Made by a program: the position numbers and the translations under genes. Below the pieces are notes generated by a model. It was not told the origin of the DNA and did no database searches. It saw nothing but the letters and a program-made list of their open reading frames with translations. From Lycium barbarum (Eukaryota > Streptophyta > Magnoliopsida > Solanales > Solanaceae), in assembly GCF_019175385.1 (NCBI RefSeq), contig NC_083344.1:21584380-21648379 (forward strand): DNA of 64,000 bases. Reading direction: 5' to 3'. Positions 13,063-25,981 of the stretch are shown here, piece after piece. Numbering within the stretch: position 1 is the stretch's first letter; the number at the start of each line of letters is the position of its first letter.

Positions 13063-13276
13063 TTCTGCAAGGCATGAATTAACGAGCGAATTAGAACGAT
13101 CCTAAAAAAAGGACTTTAAGCTCTACAGCACAATCTAGAATCAAGAAGAATAGGAAACACCTATAAATGTCCTGGGAGTTTCTCAATCATGCAGGTGATC
13201 AGGCTGCACAAGGAAAACTCCACTAGACACAGCTCCACAGACACCAGCAATAATCCTAGGACGTATTTAGACCTAG

Positions 13277-13288
13277 GCTCTGATACCA
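13277..13288 (-). other. Primer binding site of element 1 (initiator Met tRNA)
   Basis: On the minus strand it reads TGGTATCAGAGC, complementary to the 3' end of plant initiator tRNA-Met, four bases from the right (5') LTR. It proves the minus orientation. Confidence 0.92.
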
Positions 13289-13292
13289 AGCT

Positions 13293-15792
13293 TGTCACGC
13301 CCCAAAACCCACCCTAAACGTGACCGGCATCCGACGTCATGAACGATATCGGAAGAACCTAAACAACACCATAATAATACCTGAACCCGCCAGGTTCAAC
13401 ATTCGCCTCCAATAATTTATAAATTAAATGTAACATATCATAAATCATGAACTAGATCAGCGGAAGTCTTTAATATCATAAAAGTTAATCAAAACGTAAC
13501 AAACGCCCAAGAGTTAACAAAACACAACAACTACCCCACAAGAATGTATACTATGGAGCTTCTAGGATAAGAGGTAATAGTTTGACTCATCGGGACGCAG
13601 CCCAAAACTAACAATAGATGAACAAAATAAAAGGGTGTCCCACGAATGGACATGTGGGCTCACCAAATCAGCAGCAACAGCAAGTCCTTTCTAAGCGCCT
13701 GAAGTATCAAGAACCTGCTCTTCTCTGTTACCTAACATACCATCAAAAACAACAATGGTATGTCTGAGTACTTCGTACTCAGTGAGTGCCTCGGGGATAA
13801 TAAGTAATATAAACATAAAATATAATAATACATAAAGAAATCAGTTCCGAAAAGATAGTATAAAAACTGTCATTCCCCTTTATGATTCTTAATATCACTT
13901 ATTGCACAGTTTATAAAGCCATTTCAAAATCCCAGTTTCAATTATGCTTAGTTCCATAATAAAGATGGATATCACAACCGCCCATATAAGCCCAACTCAA
14001 TATCAACAACACTACGTAATACATCGGAATATGAATTCACGGTGGCTACTCTTCCTCCCGAATAGCAAGGCCATTAATGCACCCCAGGTAGCGAACTCGG
14101 AAGTGGCCACTCTTCCTCCCGAATGGCAAGGCAATTAATACACTAGGATCCATAGTGGCTACTCTTCCTCCCGAATAGCAAGGCAAACACAACAACAAAG
14201 TCCATGGCATAGAAGTCGATTCACAAGTCGTCTCAAAGTAGTCACACCATCAATAACCTTAAAGTTCATTATGCATGTCGAAATGATAGGTCATTCCAAG
14301 CAATATTTTGAAAATGTACATCTTCTTTACAAAGATTGTCATGTCCCAATTCACCAATGAGAAGGTCATTACCAACAATTAACTAGCATTACTAAATATC
14401 CCTCATAGAGGAAAAACATTATTAATAACTTATACATATATAGGGTTTGTTACAAACTAGGTTTAATGTGGGTTTGTCCCCTCACACACATTAACCACCA
14501 TTTAGACATGAATTAGAGTTCAAGGAACATGGAAAGATTTCTTTTCCTTTCATTCATTAACGGATCTTAAATAAAATTTATACTTCCAAATTCAAGAACA
14601 ACAACTTATCAACAACAACCACAACAATATCACAATTATTCCATATCAATATCCAACTAATACTATCCATTTAATCATACCAAAACAGTCCCCAAGTCAT
14701 TTGGTATCCAAAAATTATAACCGAACTTTCAATGCCATTTTCTCTATTCTAACTCGTCAAATCTAATAATGGTAAGGATAAAAACATCATTAAAACTTAG
14801 ACATACCTTATATGATCAGCCCCCACGAAAACAACCTCCCCCAACTTCAATTTTTAGCTTAGAACGACGACAACAACTTGTTCTACACTTTATCCTTCAT
14901 GAGCCTCGGGATTCGGGGCCTCGAACTTGATTGATTCACCACTTTCTCTCTCTAAATCTCCTCTCTCTCTCTCTCTCTCTAAAAATCTGAAGTTTTGGTA
15001 GGGGAAATACGGCTGCTAGGGATGAACATTTCCCTTAAATACCAAGGGAAATGGGCCTGACCCGGTTTTGAATTGGGTTGGGCCAACAACTTGACCTTCC
15101 TGTCTTAAAACACTCATATCTCCTTATCCCGATGTCCCCTGGGGGATCACGACCTATGGTTGGAAAGATATTTCAAAGGGCTACAACTTTCAGCAAGGAA
15201 GTATTTCCAAATTCCAAAATAATAATGGGGTTATGACCTCCCGAAGTCAGATCGCCTGAAAACGTACTGTTTTCACCTGTGTTACGCCCCAAGGGACGGT
15301 CCGTAACACGTGTTACGGCCCGTAACTTGGAGCGTAACACTGACCAAATTTCCAATGAGGTTCTGGAAATTTTTGGGACGTTACGGCCCCAAAGGACGGT
15401 CCGTAACTCGTGTTACGGCCCCAAGGGACGGTCCGTAACGCAGACCAAATTTCCAGTGCGGACAGGCTTCAGTAAAACGGTCATAACTTTTTGTACACAG
15501 CTTCGTTTAAGACCCATAATATACCGTTGGAAAGCTCTTTCAAATATCTACAAGTTGTATTTGAGGAATATTTTCCAAATTCTTAACAGATTTTCACTAA
15601 AATCGCCCAGAAGGCAGACCTATCAAAACTTAGGCGAATTTAAGTGCCCTTAAGAACTTCACTAGTTGGTTTGACTTCAAAACGACCATCCTCCACCCGA
15701 ATTCATCAACAATGGATTCATATAGATAAAATATAATCTTAACACTAGATTTTTACATATTCATACCTAGATCAAATTTACGGGGTGTTACA
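13293..15792 (-). repeat. 5' LTR of element 1 (right copy)
   Basis: 2,500 bp, nearly identical to 5797-8266. It has an extra palindrome unit at about 15394-15424, which accounts for its greater length. It contains the minisatellite (14042-14183) and a shorter CT tract. It ends GTGTTACA before the target duplication ATACC. Confidence 0.95.
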
Positions 15793-15797
15793 ATACC

Positions 15798-15986
15798 TAG
15801 ACAAGCTTTGTGTATCTCAGACCTACTTGAAGCTCATTAAGAGAGACCACCTCGTGTTCGGATGGTCTATGACCCGAAGAACACCGCATTTCATTTATAC
15901 GCTATGTGGATGCATGTTTAGTGCCTATGTGATGAACCATTGACCATATGGGGATAGGGGAATACTGACTGTGTTCTGTTTTATAG
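15798..15986 (+). other. Ogre leader, second part
   Basis: Sequence of the host Ogre element resuming after element 1. It ends in a pyrimidine-rich TGTTTTATAG directly before the ORF1 start codon region, which could be a splice acceptor. That is only a motif-level suggestion. Confidence 0.45.
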
Positions 15987-17480
15987 ATGGAAGGCTGCAT
16001 CCGCTTTGACATAATTGTCGAGACTCCAGATCTACTGAGGGTTTGGTGGGCATGGTTAGGTGATGCTCACAAGAAAATAATTAGCTGCACTCTGGGTCAC
16101 TTTCCAGCTATCATGACGATGAAAGGTCGTCCAGAATTAATAGAGTTGTTAGCCGGACATTGGGACGATAAGGAAATGTTGTTCCGCTTCGGCGAAATTG
16201 AGATGACTCCAACCTTAGAGGAGATTAGGGATGCCATAGACAGCACCTGAGACTCGTTAGACTCAGCTGAAATGTAAGGTGTAAGTGAAGAAAATAGAAG
16301 AGATGAAGTCCGTCCCTTAGCCTAGTCTATATAGACTGGAACCTGTTTAAGGAGAGGGCACAACCAGATTACAACCTGTTATTTCCACAGAGGCCCATAG
16401 TCGGTCAGATCATGAAGTTCCTTGCACTGAGTAAAGCACCTTGGGCACGAGGGCCCACTGTAGCCTTTTAGATATTTGTATCGGAGATGCCAGCGGATAT
16501 ACTCTGTACCAGAGAGAGTTTAAGAGTAGAGAAGAGTGGGAAGCTGTTAGACCCTTAGCGTTCGCCATAACCTTGCTTGGCATTATAGTGTTTCCATAGG
16601 GCGATTCGATAAACACCCGAGTGATTTACTTAGCCCATACTATTTTCTATGGTATAGCCAAGGACCAGGAAAAAAGGTACTTTGACTTAGCACCCATCAT
16701 CCTGGCAGACATTTTTTGGGGTTTGGACAAATGCTTGAATGGTTTTCGATACTTCCAAGGATCTAACCTGTTGTTACAATGGTGGATTATCAAACACATC
16801 AACATGGCTAAGGAAGTTCAATATCTGAGCAACCACAATAGGATAGACCATCTTACAAACTATTGTCCGAATCTTGGTTACATGTCCAAAAAGGCATGGG
16901 CCGGCTTCTTTGAAGAATTGACTGAAGATAGAATGCAGTGTATGTTTCCTGACTTCATATTGCAAAATGTGGTAGTTCGGGGTAAGAATTTTCCTTTTGT
17001 GCCATTAGTTGGGGTTCAAGAAATCCGCCCTTATTATCCATCTCGGGTTTTGAGGCAGTTCGGTAGCAGGAAAGTGATACCTCAAGTAGGAATTCTTGAG
17101 CAATTTATAATTGAGCACGGGGGGTAGAAGATCAAGAACAACGGGGTGATCCCTAGAGAATGGAATGGTCGCGTGAGTTAGGGTCCAGACACGTTAGCTC
17201 TAGACAGGTTCGAAGCAGGGTGTGACCCGGGGTATCATGAATGGCTACAGGGAAATCTAGCCCGGGTATCTATCCTAAGGCCTGCACCTCCTCACAATGC
17301 TCAAGAAGAGAAGCGTCTAAAGGAATGGCTGGAAAGCATGGACGAGCACCTAGCCCAAATTTTGGAAGAAATAGATCCGGTGATAGTCAGGATGGAAATA
17401 TACCAAGCATGACTTGGGATTCAGACCACCCTTCGGAGGGTCAAGAAGGATAAGGCAAGCCAGGCCTCGACATCAGCCGC
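15987..17480 (+). pseudogene. Ogre ORF1 relic (DUF7745-like)
   Basis: Reads from Met at 15987 as an 87-residue open stretch with RVWWAWLGD and FGEIEMTPTLEEIRD, then breaks at 16250. The same protein can be followed in another frame from about 16475 (ALLGI-type hydrophobic run, INTRVIYLAHTIFYG) to 17127, with an in-frame TAG at 16597-16599, and then a charged tail to about 17480. These blocks match the plant domain I know as DUF7745, found in the extra first ORF of Ogre elements and in related host proteins. Its function is unknown. It is broken by at least one frameshift and several stops, so it is not expressed as a full product. Confidence 0.75.
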
Positions 17481-17860
17481 TGGAGGAGAACCTTTTTACT
17501 GCTTTATATTGAGCCCCTTGTCAGCTTCATCATCTTTCTAATCCCTTCAGGGAAGATATTTTTATTATTAACTAATGATGATTTTTTAGAGAAATGGTTC
17601 ATCTTCACAAATGGCACTTGCATGCTTCAATCGTTTAGGAAAGCCTTAACTCAAAAAGGTTTTAGGAACGCGAATAATATAAGTACCTGTCAAAATTTTA
17701 TGAATGCTTGCTACGTGCTTCACATGCCTACTTGCTATGTGTGTTATCATGTATTAAAGATTGAATACATTCGATCCAATGTCCTAAAACTACATACCAA
17801 AAGAAAAACTAAAAGCTTAAAACTTACCCAAATTTAACTCCATTAAAAGGTTGACTTGCC

Positions 17861-19081
17861 ATGGCAAACCAAGGAGAGCAAGAGACGCGAACTCTGGGAG
17901 GGACAGCGGAAATGTTGAGAGACAAAGTACTACAAATGGAGAAGTACCTCCAAGAGTTAGGGAGGAAAATTAATGAAGTGGACCGATCGCTAGAGACTGT
18001 TGGGAACCCACCCGAGGGTATACCGCAAGAACAATACTATAGGAATGTCCCAGAAAGAGTAAGGGAGTTAGTGTTGAACTATATACCTCTAGAGAGGAGG
18101 CCCATGACTCCTAGTAAAGAGACCTCAACAGGAAGGAATGAAAGCCAAGCAGCTGGATCAGATCACTGGGTGACAGAGTCGGACCCCCAAGTGGAATCAG
18201 AGCCCCAACAGGAAGCCTCTGAACCCGTTGAAGGGGAGGAACCAAGAGAGGAGGGTCCCCAGAATATGGAGGAAGACGAATTGGAGCTTATTGACGTAAT
18301 AGCTGAGGGAGAAGAAGAACCCTTTGGAATGTTTCCTGAATTTGGTGAAGAGGAAAATGATGCCAATGAGGAATCTGGTTATTATGCCCAGGCCAATGAG
18401 GGATCTGACTTCTATGCACCCTCACCCATATTAGTACCTGCAACCTCCTCCATGGCATCAGAGAATTTCATAAGGGTAGGCCCTTCTGAACCTGCTTGGT
18501 GGGGGATATCCTTGAAAGCCCACTTCTCTCCATTCAGAGTGGCTCCACGGCCCGTCACCTGTTAGAAGGTATATGAGAGGATGGTTGCCACAGGAGTGAC
18601 TTGCACAACTAGGGCTAGGTTTCCACCGCCTAAGTTGGTGTATGCATACAAAAGGTGTCCGTTCCACCCCAACCAGGATGGTCATACCATGAATAATTAT
18701 CTGGGGTTGAGAAGAAAAATTTGTAGTCTGATTGATGATAGGATCATTGGGACTTTGTGGGGGACACACACCCTCCTAGTTCATGACCCTATTATCCCTG
18801 AGGAGGGAGTCACTGCTGACATGTAGATCTGGGGGTATGCTTTCATGATCTTTGAGGAATCATACGCCCACATATTCTCAACCCTGGCTAGTCTGAGAAA
18901 GATTAGACTCGTGGAACCTGCCCACGAGCCCGCACTATTAGGGCCCAATAGGAACAAATTTTCCTTGTAGCATATAGGAGCCATAGGGCACAACATAGAA
19001 GAATGCCATGCATTCAAGCTTGAACTTGAACACAAGATCAGTACAGGAGAGATCTTGGCCATCTTACCACCACAGTACTGA
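17861..19081 (+). pseudogene. Ogre middle ORF, acidic protein with two Gag-like zinc fingers (copy 1)
   Basis: One frame of 406 codons from ATG to TGA. The first 234 residues are open: a helical, charged N-terminus (about 1-75), then a very acidic, Pro/Glu-rich middle with a short internal repeat (NEESGYY / NEGSDFY). After TAG at 18563-18565 the same frame holds a finger of form C-x2-H-x5-H-x4-C (here the last Cys is Tyr), followed by a basic helix. After another TAG (18824-18826) comes a second finger half, GHNIEEC, with a similar helix. This spacing is the one in the Ogre Gag finger at about 44450. I infer a Gag-derived or duplicated nucleic-acid-binding accessory ORF. Its function is unknown. 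Confidence 0.6.
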
Positions 19082-19496
19082 GAAGGAAGGAGAATGACAG
19101 AGAGCTAGTTCGTAAGGATAGCAATTTTCCGGACTGTACTTTTGGGTAGATAATAGGTTTCCCCATTTTTGCATATAAAAGGTTACCCCCTCCCCCCATA
19201 AATATTGTAAGGAACTGCGCCGGCCTGACATCCCTATGGATGGATACGCGGGAAGCCCTAGCCAGGCCTAATCTGGGGATGTCTTTAGTTAGTTTTAGGT
19301 TAAAGGATATATGTATCCTTCTTTTGTAAGACAAACTATGATAGGGCCTGATTTCCCTTAGTGGGATACATAGGCAGTCTACATAAGAGTCGACCCCTGC
19401 ATAATATAAATTACAATCCCCTCCCCCCATTTGTTTAACTTCAGTAGCAGGGGAGGGTTTGCTAGGGTAGGTCAGCCATAAAACCCATTAGACCAA
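19082..19496 (+). other. Ogre spacer before CACTA insertion (copy 1)
   Basis: Non-coding. It contains GGATACGCGGGAAGCC and, 130 bases later, GGGATACATAGGCAGTC, two versions of a GGATACGTAGGCAG motif that I recall as frequent in plant Ogre elements. No open frame is supported. Confidence 0.5.
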
Positions 19497-22400
19497 CACT
19501 ACAAGAAAAAGGCTCAATAGCGACCAACTTTTAGAGACGAGTTGCAAATCTAGTCCCAAAAAGTGCAATTATCAGGACTAGATTTTTCACTGGTCGCCTA
19601 GTCTTATTGTTTTCCTTGAAATTGATGAAAAGGCTAAATCTAGTCCCTAAATTGATAAATGTCTCGTCTCTAATACTCAAAATTGTGTGGGACCACCCAA
19701 CTTTTTCTGTTGAAAAATGAAAGAAATATGAAAAATTGAAAACATAAACAAATAAAAGCTCAAATCTCCAATTAATTATAAATTTATCTCTCAAGTTGCA
19801 AAATTCATAAAACCCTAGTACAGTTCATCTATGCAAGGAGGAGGAGTTCCACCGTTGGCTTCTTGAGATTCATGAAGCTTGGGCTAAATCTATCGTTTTG
19901 GAGTTCTTCTTCGCTAGAAAGGTTGGGTGTCTTTGAGCGTTGTGGTTATTTTGTTGCTAGGGATATGTTTTTACTCTTTTCTATCTATGCGGTTGATCTG
20001 TGATTTCAGATCTGGAGTCCAAGCATCCAACAAAGAAAGGTTAGTACAGAGCATTCCTTCTATTTGGTTGATTTCCAATTGATGGGTTAGATTCTTGAGT
20101 CTGGAGCTTGTATATGATAAGGTTGTTCCTAGATTTGTTTTCTTCAATCGTAAATTGGATTATGTTCCACTTGATAATTTTCTCGTTTCATTTTCTAACA
20201 TAAAGTTGGTCAAGAAATTTTCTCAAGTTAGTAAATAAGAAGTATCTGCATGATGAACTGCTTATATATTGGATAAATGCTTGTCTTTTTGCTTCAGCGA
20301 AAATGTTCGAAGCATCAATTTTTACTGCTTTATGTAGAATCAAGTTTGGGATTGAACTCAATGCTCATATTAACTAATTGCTAAATAAATCGAACGGTGA
20401 GAAGTGATTTATTTCTAGTGTTGTTAATAGTAAAAGTTACGGATAGTTTATTTGCTCATTGTAATAGGGAAACTGATTCAGTGATAGATGAATTGGCTAG
20501 ACTAGCAATTTCATGTCCGATCTTCACCACTACACCACAGTAAGGACAACTCCCGCCCAACTCTCATCCCAACCCTTTTATGTCCTCTCTTATATGTGTA
20601 GATTTATAGCAAATTTTATGCTACCATTTTTTGTTACTTGATATGTATCATACATTAGGATACTGGATTTTAATGCTTCTTTTAGACCAAATAATATTTT
20701 CTTGTACGATTCGTATTGTTTAGATTAAGGGGTAATTGTATGTTCCTTTAATATGGCACCATGCCTAAATTCTTATTATTTACTGATAAATTATATTTTA
20801 GGAGAATGGTTACTATTTCTAGGAAGACTTAAGGTATGAGTTATTGTTTCTTTTATTGTTATATGTGGGATTTTAATTGTTATGAAATATGGGTCATTAT
20901 TTATCTATTTGTATCACGTCCCAAAACTTTGATGGAGCGAACCGGTACCCGGTGCCTTTAACCTTGTCTTAGCGAACCAAACTTACATGACTTATGAGAC
21001 GTGATACATGCATGAGCGAAAATAATCTTTTCATAAAACCTCTTTTTCATTTCTTAGGAATATACTTTCCTTTTTTCATAAACCATCTTCCATTCATAAC
21101 TTTAAATACTGCATATTTTAAGTAGTAATACATGTGTGTAAGATGAGACATCAATAAGAAAGACTATGACATAACATTACCCACAATCTATGGAACCTCT
21201 ATGAATAAAATGATAATGTGAATGAAACTTGACAATTTTAGTTGGTGTTTACTGAACATAAGGTAAAGCTCACCAAATGAATGGGAGGAAATAGAGGTCC
21301 TATCTAACATAACTGCCAACCACTACACTTGTATCTTGATGTATTCTTTACATAATCAACCATTAGGTCCAATCATTCAATCTACGATCAATCTATCCAA
21401 TACAATCAAATTGAATTACAACTAGTGGAGTTTCATGATTTTGTTGTTGTAGAATACTTGAGCTATTGGTCTCTTTGGAGCATGGCAACTAGCAGCTTTT
21501 CCCTCTCCCAAAATTCCCCAATTTCATGTTATTATTACCAATACAACCAAAATGCTTTAGCTTTTAGTTCCCTTTTGTTACTGCTATTTTGCAAGCTATA
21601 GTGGCCCAATAATATCTCCAAAACTCCCCTGCTCAAAACATTTGTGGTTGTTTCTGTTCTTGATTGGCAAACCATCCCGTTGGACGAGCCATCACGTCTT
21701 CCCTAAAAATCTCATTGAATTCGTATAAATCTTACATTTAATTGAAATGACTTATATGCCCATATCTTTTTTTATTTTTATGAAAGCATTGGGCTTTTGC
21801 AGGGTGTTCCCTATTTTTACGTCTACAGCTACTTGGTCTAATAGTAGCTCCAATATTTTAAGTTTTATTCCTTCTTGATTGTAATTAAAGGGAGATTTTG
21901 CCATGTCTTCAATAATTACCAAGCAAAAGACTTAGTATATTCTTATTTAGATCACTTACTAATACTATTTGTTGTCTTTCACCTGTAGGCTGTAGCAGAC
22001 TTTAGGTTGATTCATTACTCCATTTTGCATATAAAATGTAACACTAAAATCCCTTGTAACAAGACTGGCCATGTTACTCAGTAATAATTCTCCTTCATAA
22101 ATATAATAGTCCAACTAAGTCACTGCAAATCATATTTTTTTTGGTTTATTTCCAGACCCTTAATACCTATGGAATCATATTGCGCATATACTTTCATGTC
22201 CAAGTAATATTGTACTAGTCCATAGCCACCATTAACACTCAAAATGTCATCCTCAACTTTATTAGCCCGCTTTAAAGTATTAAATCTAATTCGAAATTTT
22301 TCGAGGCGCTACAATTTTGAAGAAATGGTAGTAACTTGCCACGAAGTTTACTGTTTTGGGTACTGTGTAATGCTTCCTGAAGGGCTTAATATGACTGATC

Positions 22401-22571
22401 TGATTATTTCAAATCAGATCAATTACCACCAGCGTGTCATAAGTCTATACATTATCTCTTTGGGCTTTCATTCATTTGATAAGTGATATTTTCAATAGAA
22501 TATATACGGAGGACAAGTACCAAAACTTAAATTAAAGGTTGCATCAAAATCGTATTCATGTGGTGATCTGC
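19497..22571. mobile_element. Orphan left part of CACTA element (duplication copy)
   Basis: Starts with the terminus CACTACAAGAAAAAGGCTC and subterminal GCGACCA / TAGTCCC repeats, preceded by CAA. It stops abruptly at the duplication junction without a right terminus. It is the duplicated left 3.07 kb of the element at 24566-29324. It has one terminal repeat only, so it should not be mobile by itself. No transposase was recognised. Confidence 0.9.
20912..21300. repeat. Possible LTR fragment inside CACTA (copy 1)
   Basis: TATCACGTCCCAAAAC followed by a GGTACCCGGTGCC block resembles the start of the gypsy LTRs in this window (TGTCACGCCCCAAAAC). About 350 bases later GCTCACCAAAT recurs, as in element 1 LTRs. 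It is probably a truncated LTR or an unrelated repeat carried by the transposon. No matching end was found. Confidence 0.3.
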
Positions 22572-22929
22572 ATTATATTGAGCCCTTTGTCAGCTTCATC
22601 ATCTTTCTAATCCCTTCAGGGAAGATATTTTTATTATTAACTAATGATGATTGTTTAGGGAAATGGTTCATCTTCACAAATGGCGCTTGCATGCTTCAAT
22701 CGTTTAGGAAAGCCTTAACTCAAAAAGGTTTTAGGAACGCGAATAATATAAGTACCTGTCAAAATTTTATGAATGCTTGCTACGTGCTTCACATGCCTAC
22801 TTGCTATGTGTGTTATCATGTATTAAAGCTTGAATACATTCGATCCAATGTCCTAAAACTACATACCAAAAGAAAAACTAAAAGTTTAAAACTTACCCAA
22901 ATTTAACTCCATTAAAAGGTTGACTTGCC

Positions 22930-24150
22930 ATGGCAAACCAATGAGAGCAAGAGACGCGAACTCTGGGAGGGACAGCGGAAATGTTGAGAGACAAAGTACT
23001 ACAAATGGAGAAGCACCTCCAAGAGTTAGGGAGGAAAATTAATGAAGTGGACCGATCGCTAGAGACTGTTTGGAACCCACCCGAGGGCATACCCCAAGAA
23101 CAATACTATGGGAATGTCCCAGAAAGAGTAAGGGAGTTAGTGTTGAACTATATACCTCTAGAGAGGAGGCCCATGACTCCTAGTAAAGAGACTTCAACAG
23201 GAAGGAATGAAAGCCAAGCAGCTGGATCAGATCACTGGGTGACAGAGTCGGACCCCCAAGAGGAATCAGAGCCCAAACAGGAAGCCTCTGAACCCGTTGA
23301 AGGGGTGGAACCAAGAGAGGAGGGTCCCCAGAATATGGAGGAGGACGAATTGTAGCTTATTGACGTAATAGCTGAGGGAGAAGAAGAACCCTTTGGAATG
23401 TTTCCTGAATTTGGTGAAGAGGAAAATGATGCCAATGAGGAATCTGGTTATTATGCCCCGACCAATGAGGGATCTGACTTCTATGCACCCTCACCCATAT
23501 TAGTACCTGCAACCTCCTCCATGGCATCAGAGAATTTCATAAGGGTAGGCCCTTCTGAACCTGCTTGGTGGGGGATATCCTTGAAAGCCCACTTCTCTCC
23601 ATTCAGAGTGGCTCCACAGCCCGTCACCTGTTAGAAGGTATATGAGAGGATGGTTGCCACAGGAGTGACTTGCACAACTAGGGCTAGGTTTCCACCGCCT
23701 AAGTTGGTGTATGCATACAAAAGGTGTCCGTTCCACCCCAACCAGGCTGGTCATACCATGAACAATTGTCTGGGGTTGAGAAGAAAAACTCGTAGTCTGA
23801 TTGATGATAGGATCATTGGGACTTTGTGGGGGACACACACCCTCCTAGTTCATGACCCTATTATCCCTGAGGAGGGAGTCACTGCTGACATGTAGATCTG
23901 GGGGTATGATTTCATGATCTTTGAGGAATCATACGCCCACATATTTTCAACCCTGGCTAGTCTGAGAAAGATTAGACTCGTGGAACCTGCCCACGAGCCC
24001 GCACTATTAGGGCCCAATAGGAACAAATTTTCCTTGTAGCATATAGGAGCCATAGGGCACAGAATAGATGAATGCCATGCATTCAAGCTTGAACTTGAAC
24101 ACAAGATCAGTACAGGAGAGATCTTGGCCATCTTACCACCACAGTACTGA
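22930..24150 (+). pseudogene. Ogre middle ORF (copy 2)
   Basis: Same 406-codon frame as 17861-19081. It is more damaged at the start: TGA at codon 5 (22942-22944), and TAG at 23353-23355 in the acidic region. It keeps the better zinc finger: CPFHPNQAGHTMNNC has all four ligands, whereas copy 1 has lost the last Cys. Reading both copies together shows that the finger is genuine and that each has since picked up its own mutations. Confidence 0.6.
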
Positions 24151-24565
24151 GAAGGAAGGAGAATGACAGAGAGCGAGTTCGTAAGGATAGCAATTTTCCA
24201 GACTGTACTTTTGGGTCGATAATAGGTGTCCCCATTTTTGCATATAAAAGGTTACCCCCTCCCCCCATAAATATTGTAAGGAACTGCGCCGGCCTGACAT
24301 CCCTATGGAGCGATACGCGGGAAGCCCTAGCCAGGCCTAATCTGGGGATGTCTTTAGTTAGTTTTAGGTTAAAGGATATATGTATCCTTCTTTCGTAAGA
24401 CAAACTATAATAGGGCCTGATTTCCCTTAGTGGGATACATAGGCAGTCTACATAAGAGTCGACCCCTGCATAATATAAATTACAATGCCCTCCCCCCATT
24501 TGTTTAACTTCAGTAGCAGGGGAGGGTTTGCTAGGGTAAGTCAGCCATAAAACCCATTAGACCAA
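24151..24565 (+). other. Ogre spacer before CACTA insertion (copy 2)
   Basis: Duplicate of 19082-19496 with scattered substitutions. It ends in the target-site triplet CAA at 24563-24565. Confidence 0.55.
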
Positions 24566-25981
24566 CACTACAAGAAAAAGGCTCAATAGCGACCAACTTT
24601 TAGAGACGAGTTGCAAATCTAGTCCCAAAAAGTGCAATTATCAGGACTAGATTTTTCACTGGTCGCCTAGTCTTATTCTTTTCCTTGAAATTGATGAAAA
24701 GGCTAAATCTAGTCCCTAAATTGATAAATGTCTCGTCTCTAATACTCAAAATTGTGTGGGACCACCCAACTTTTTCTGTTGAAAAATGAAAGAAATATGA
24801 AAATTTGAAAACATTAACAAATAAAAGCTCAAATCTCCAAATAAATTATAAATTTATCTCTCAAGTTGCAAAATTCATAAAACCCTAGTACAGTTCATCT
24901 ATGCAAGGAGGAGGAGTTCCACCGTTGGCTTCTTGAGATTCATGAAGCTTGGGCTAAATCTATCATTTTGGAGTTCTTTTTCGTTAGAAAGGTTGGGTGT
25001 CTTTGAGCGTTGTGGTTATTTTGTTGCTAGGGATAAGTTTTTACTCTTTTCTATCTATGCGGTTGATCTGTGATTTCAGATCTGGAGTCCAAGCATCCAA
25101 CAATGAAAGGTTAGTACAGAGCATTCCTTCTATTTGGTTGATTTCCAATTGATGGGTTAGATTCTTGAGTCTGGAGCTTGTATATGATAAGGTTGTTCCT
25201 AGATTTGTTTTCTTCAATCGTAAATTGGATTATGTTCCACTTGATAATTTTCTCGTTTCATTTTCTAACATAAATTTGGTCAAAAAATTTTCTCAAGTTA
25301 GTAAATAAGAAGTATCTACATGATGAACTGCTTATATATTGGATAATTGCATGTCTTTTTGCTTCAGCGAAAATGTTCGAAGCATCAATTTTTACTGCTT
25401 TATGTAGAATCAAGTTTGGGATTGAACTCAATGCTCATATTAACTAATTGCTAAATAAATCGAACGGTGAGAAGTGATTTATTTCTAGTGTTGTTAATAG
25501 TAAAAGTTACGGATGGTTTATTTGCTCATTGTAATAGGGAAACTGATTCAGTGATAGATGAATTGGCTAGACTAGCAATTTCATGTCCGATCTTCACCAC
25601 TACACCACAGTAAGGACAACTCCCGCCCAACTCTCATCCCAACCCTTTTATGTCCTCTCTTATATGTGTAGATTTATAGCAAATTTTATGCTACCATTTT
25701 TTGTTACTTGATATGTATCATACATTAGGATACTGGATTTTAATGCTTCTTTTAGACCAAATAATATTTTCTTGTACGATTCGTATTGTTTAGATTAAGG
25801 GGTAATTGTATGTTCCTTTAATATGGCACCATGCCTAAATTCTTATTATTTACTGATAAATTATATTTTAGGAGAATGGTTACTATTTCTAGGAAGACTT
25901 AAGGTATGAGTTATTGTTTCTTTTATTGTTATCTGTGGGATTTTAATTGTTATGAAATATGGGTCATTATTTATCTATTTG

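Larger units (their letters stand above)
5797..15792 (-). mobile_element. Tekay-like chromovirus, element 1 (complete, recently disabled)
   Basis: A 9,996-bp Ty3/gypsy element bounded by TG...CA LTRs and flanked by the 5-bp target duplication ATACC (5792-5796 and 15793-15797). It lies on the minus strand: the initiator-Met primer site adjoins the right LTR and a long C tract (G tract on the coding strand) adjoins the left LTR. A single gag-pol frame with a C-terminal chromodomain fills the interior. The two LTRs differ by roughly one base per 75-100 in the parts I compared by eye, so this is the youngest of the three full elements. It interrupts the Ogre leader. Confidence 0.95.
17503..22571. 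repeat. 5.07-kb tandem duplication, copy 1
   Basis: Nearly identical to 22572-27643 at a constant offset of 5,069, shifting by about one base after a small indel. The unit begins inside Ogre just after the ORF1 tail and ends inside the CACTA element. The junction lies within a shared CTGC (17499-17502, 22568-22571 and 27639-27642), pointing to microhomology-based joining or replication slippage rather than recombination between long repeats. The copies differ at roughly one base per hundred in the parts compared. Confidence 0.93.

Noticed and set aside
13277..13288. tRNA-like match
   Set aside because: Only the 12-base primer binding site is present, with no tRNA gene structure.
17622..17837. 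71-codon frame present in both duplication copies (also 22691-22906)
   Set aside because: It is conserved only because the DNA is duplicated. It has no domain and lies in Ogre spacer.
22244..22486. 80-codon frame repeated at 27315-27557
   Set aside because: Same reason: tandem duplication inside CACTA, no recognisable domain and no start context.
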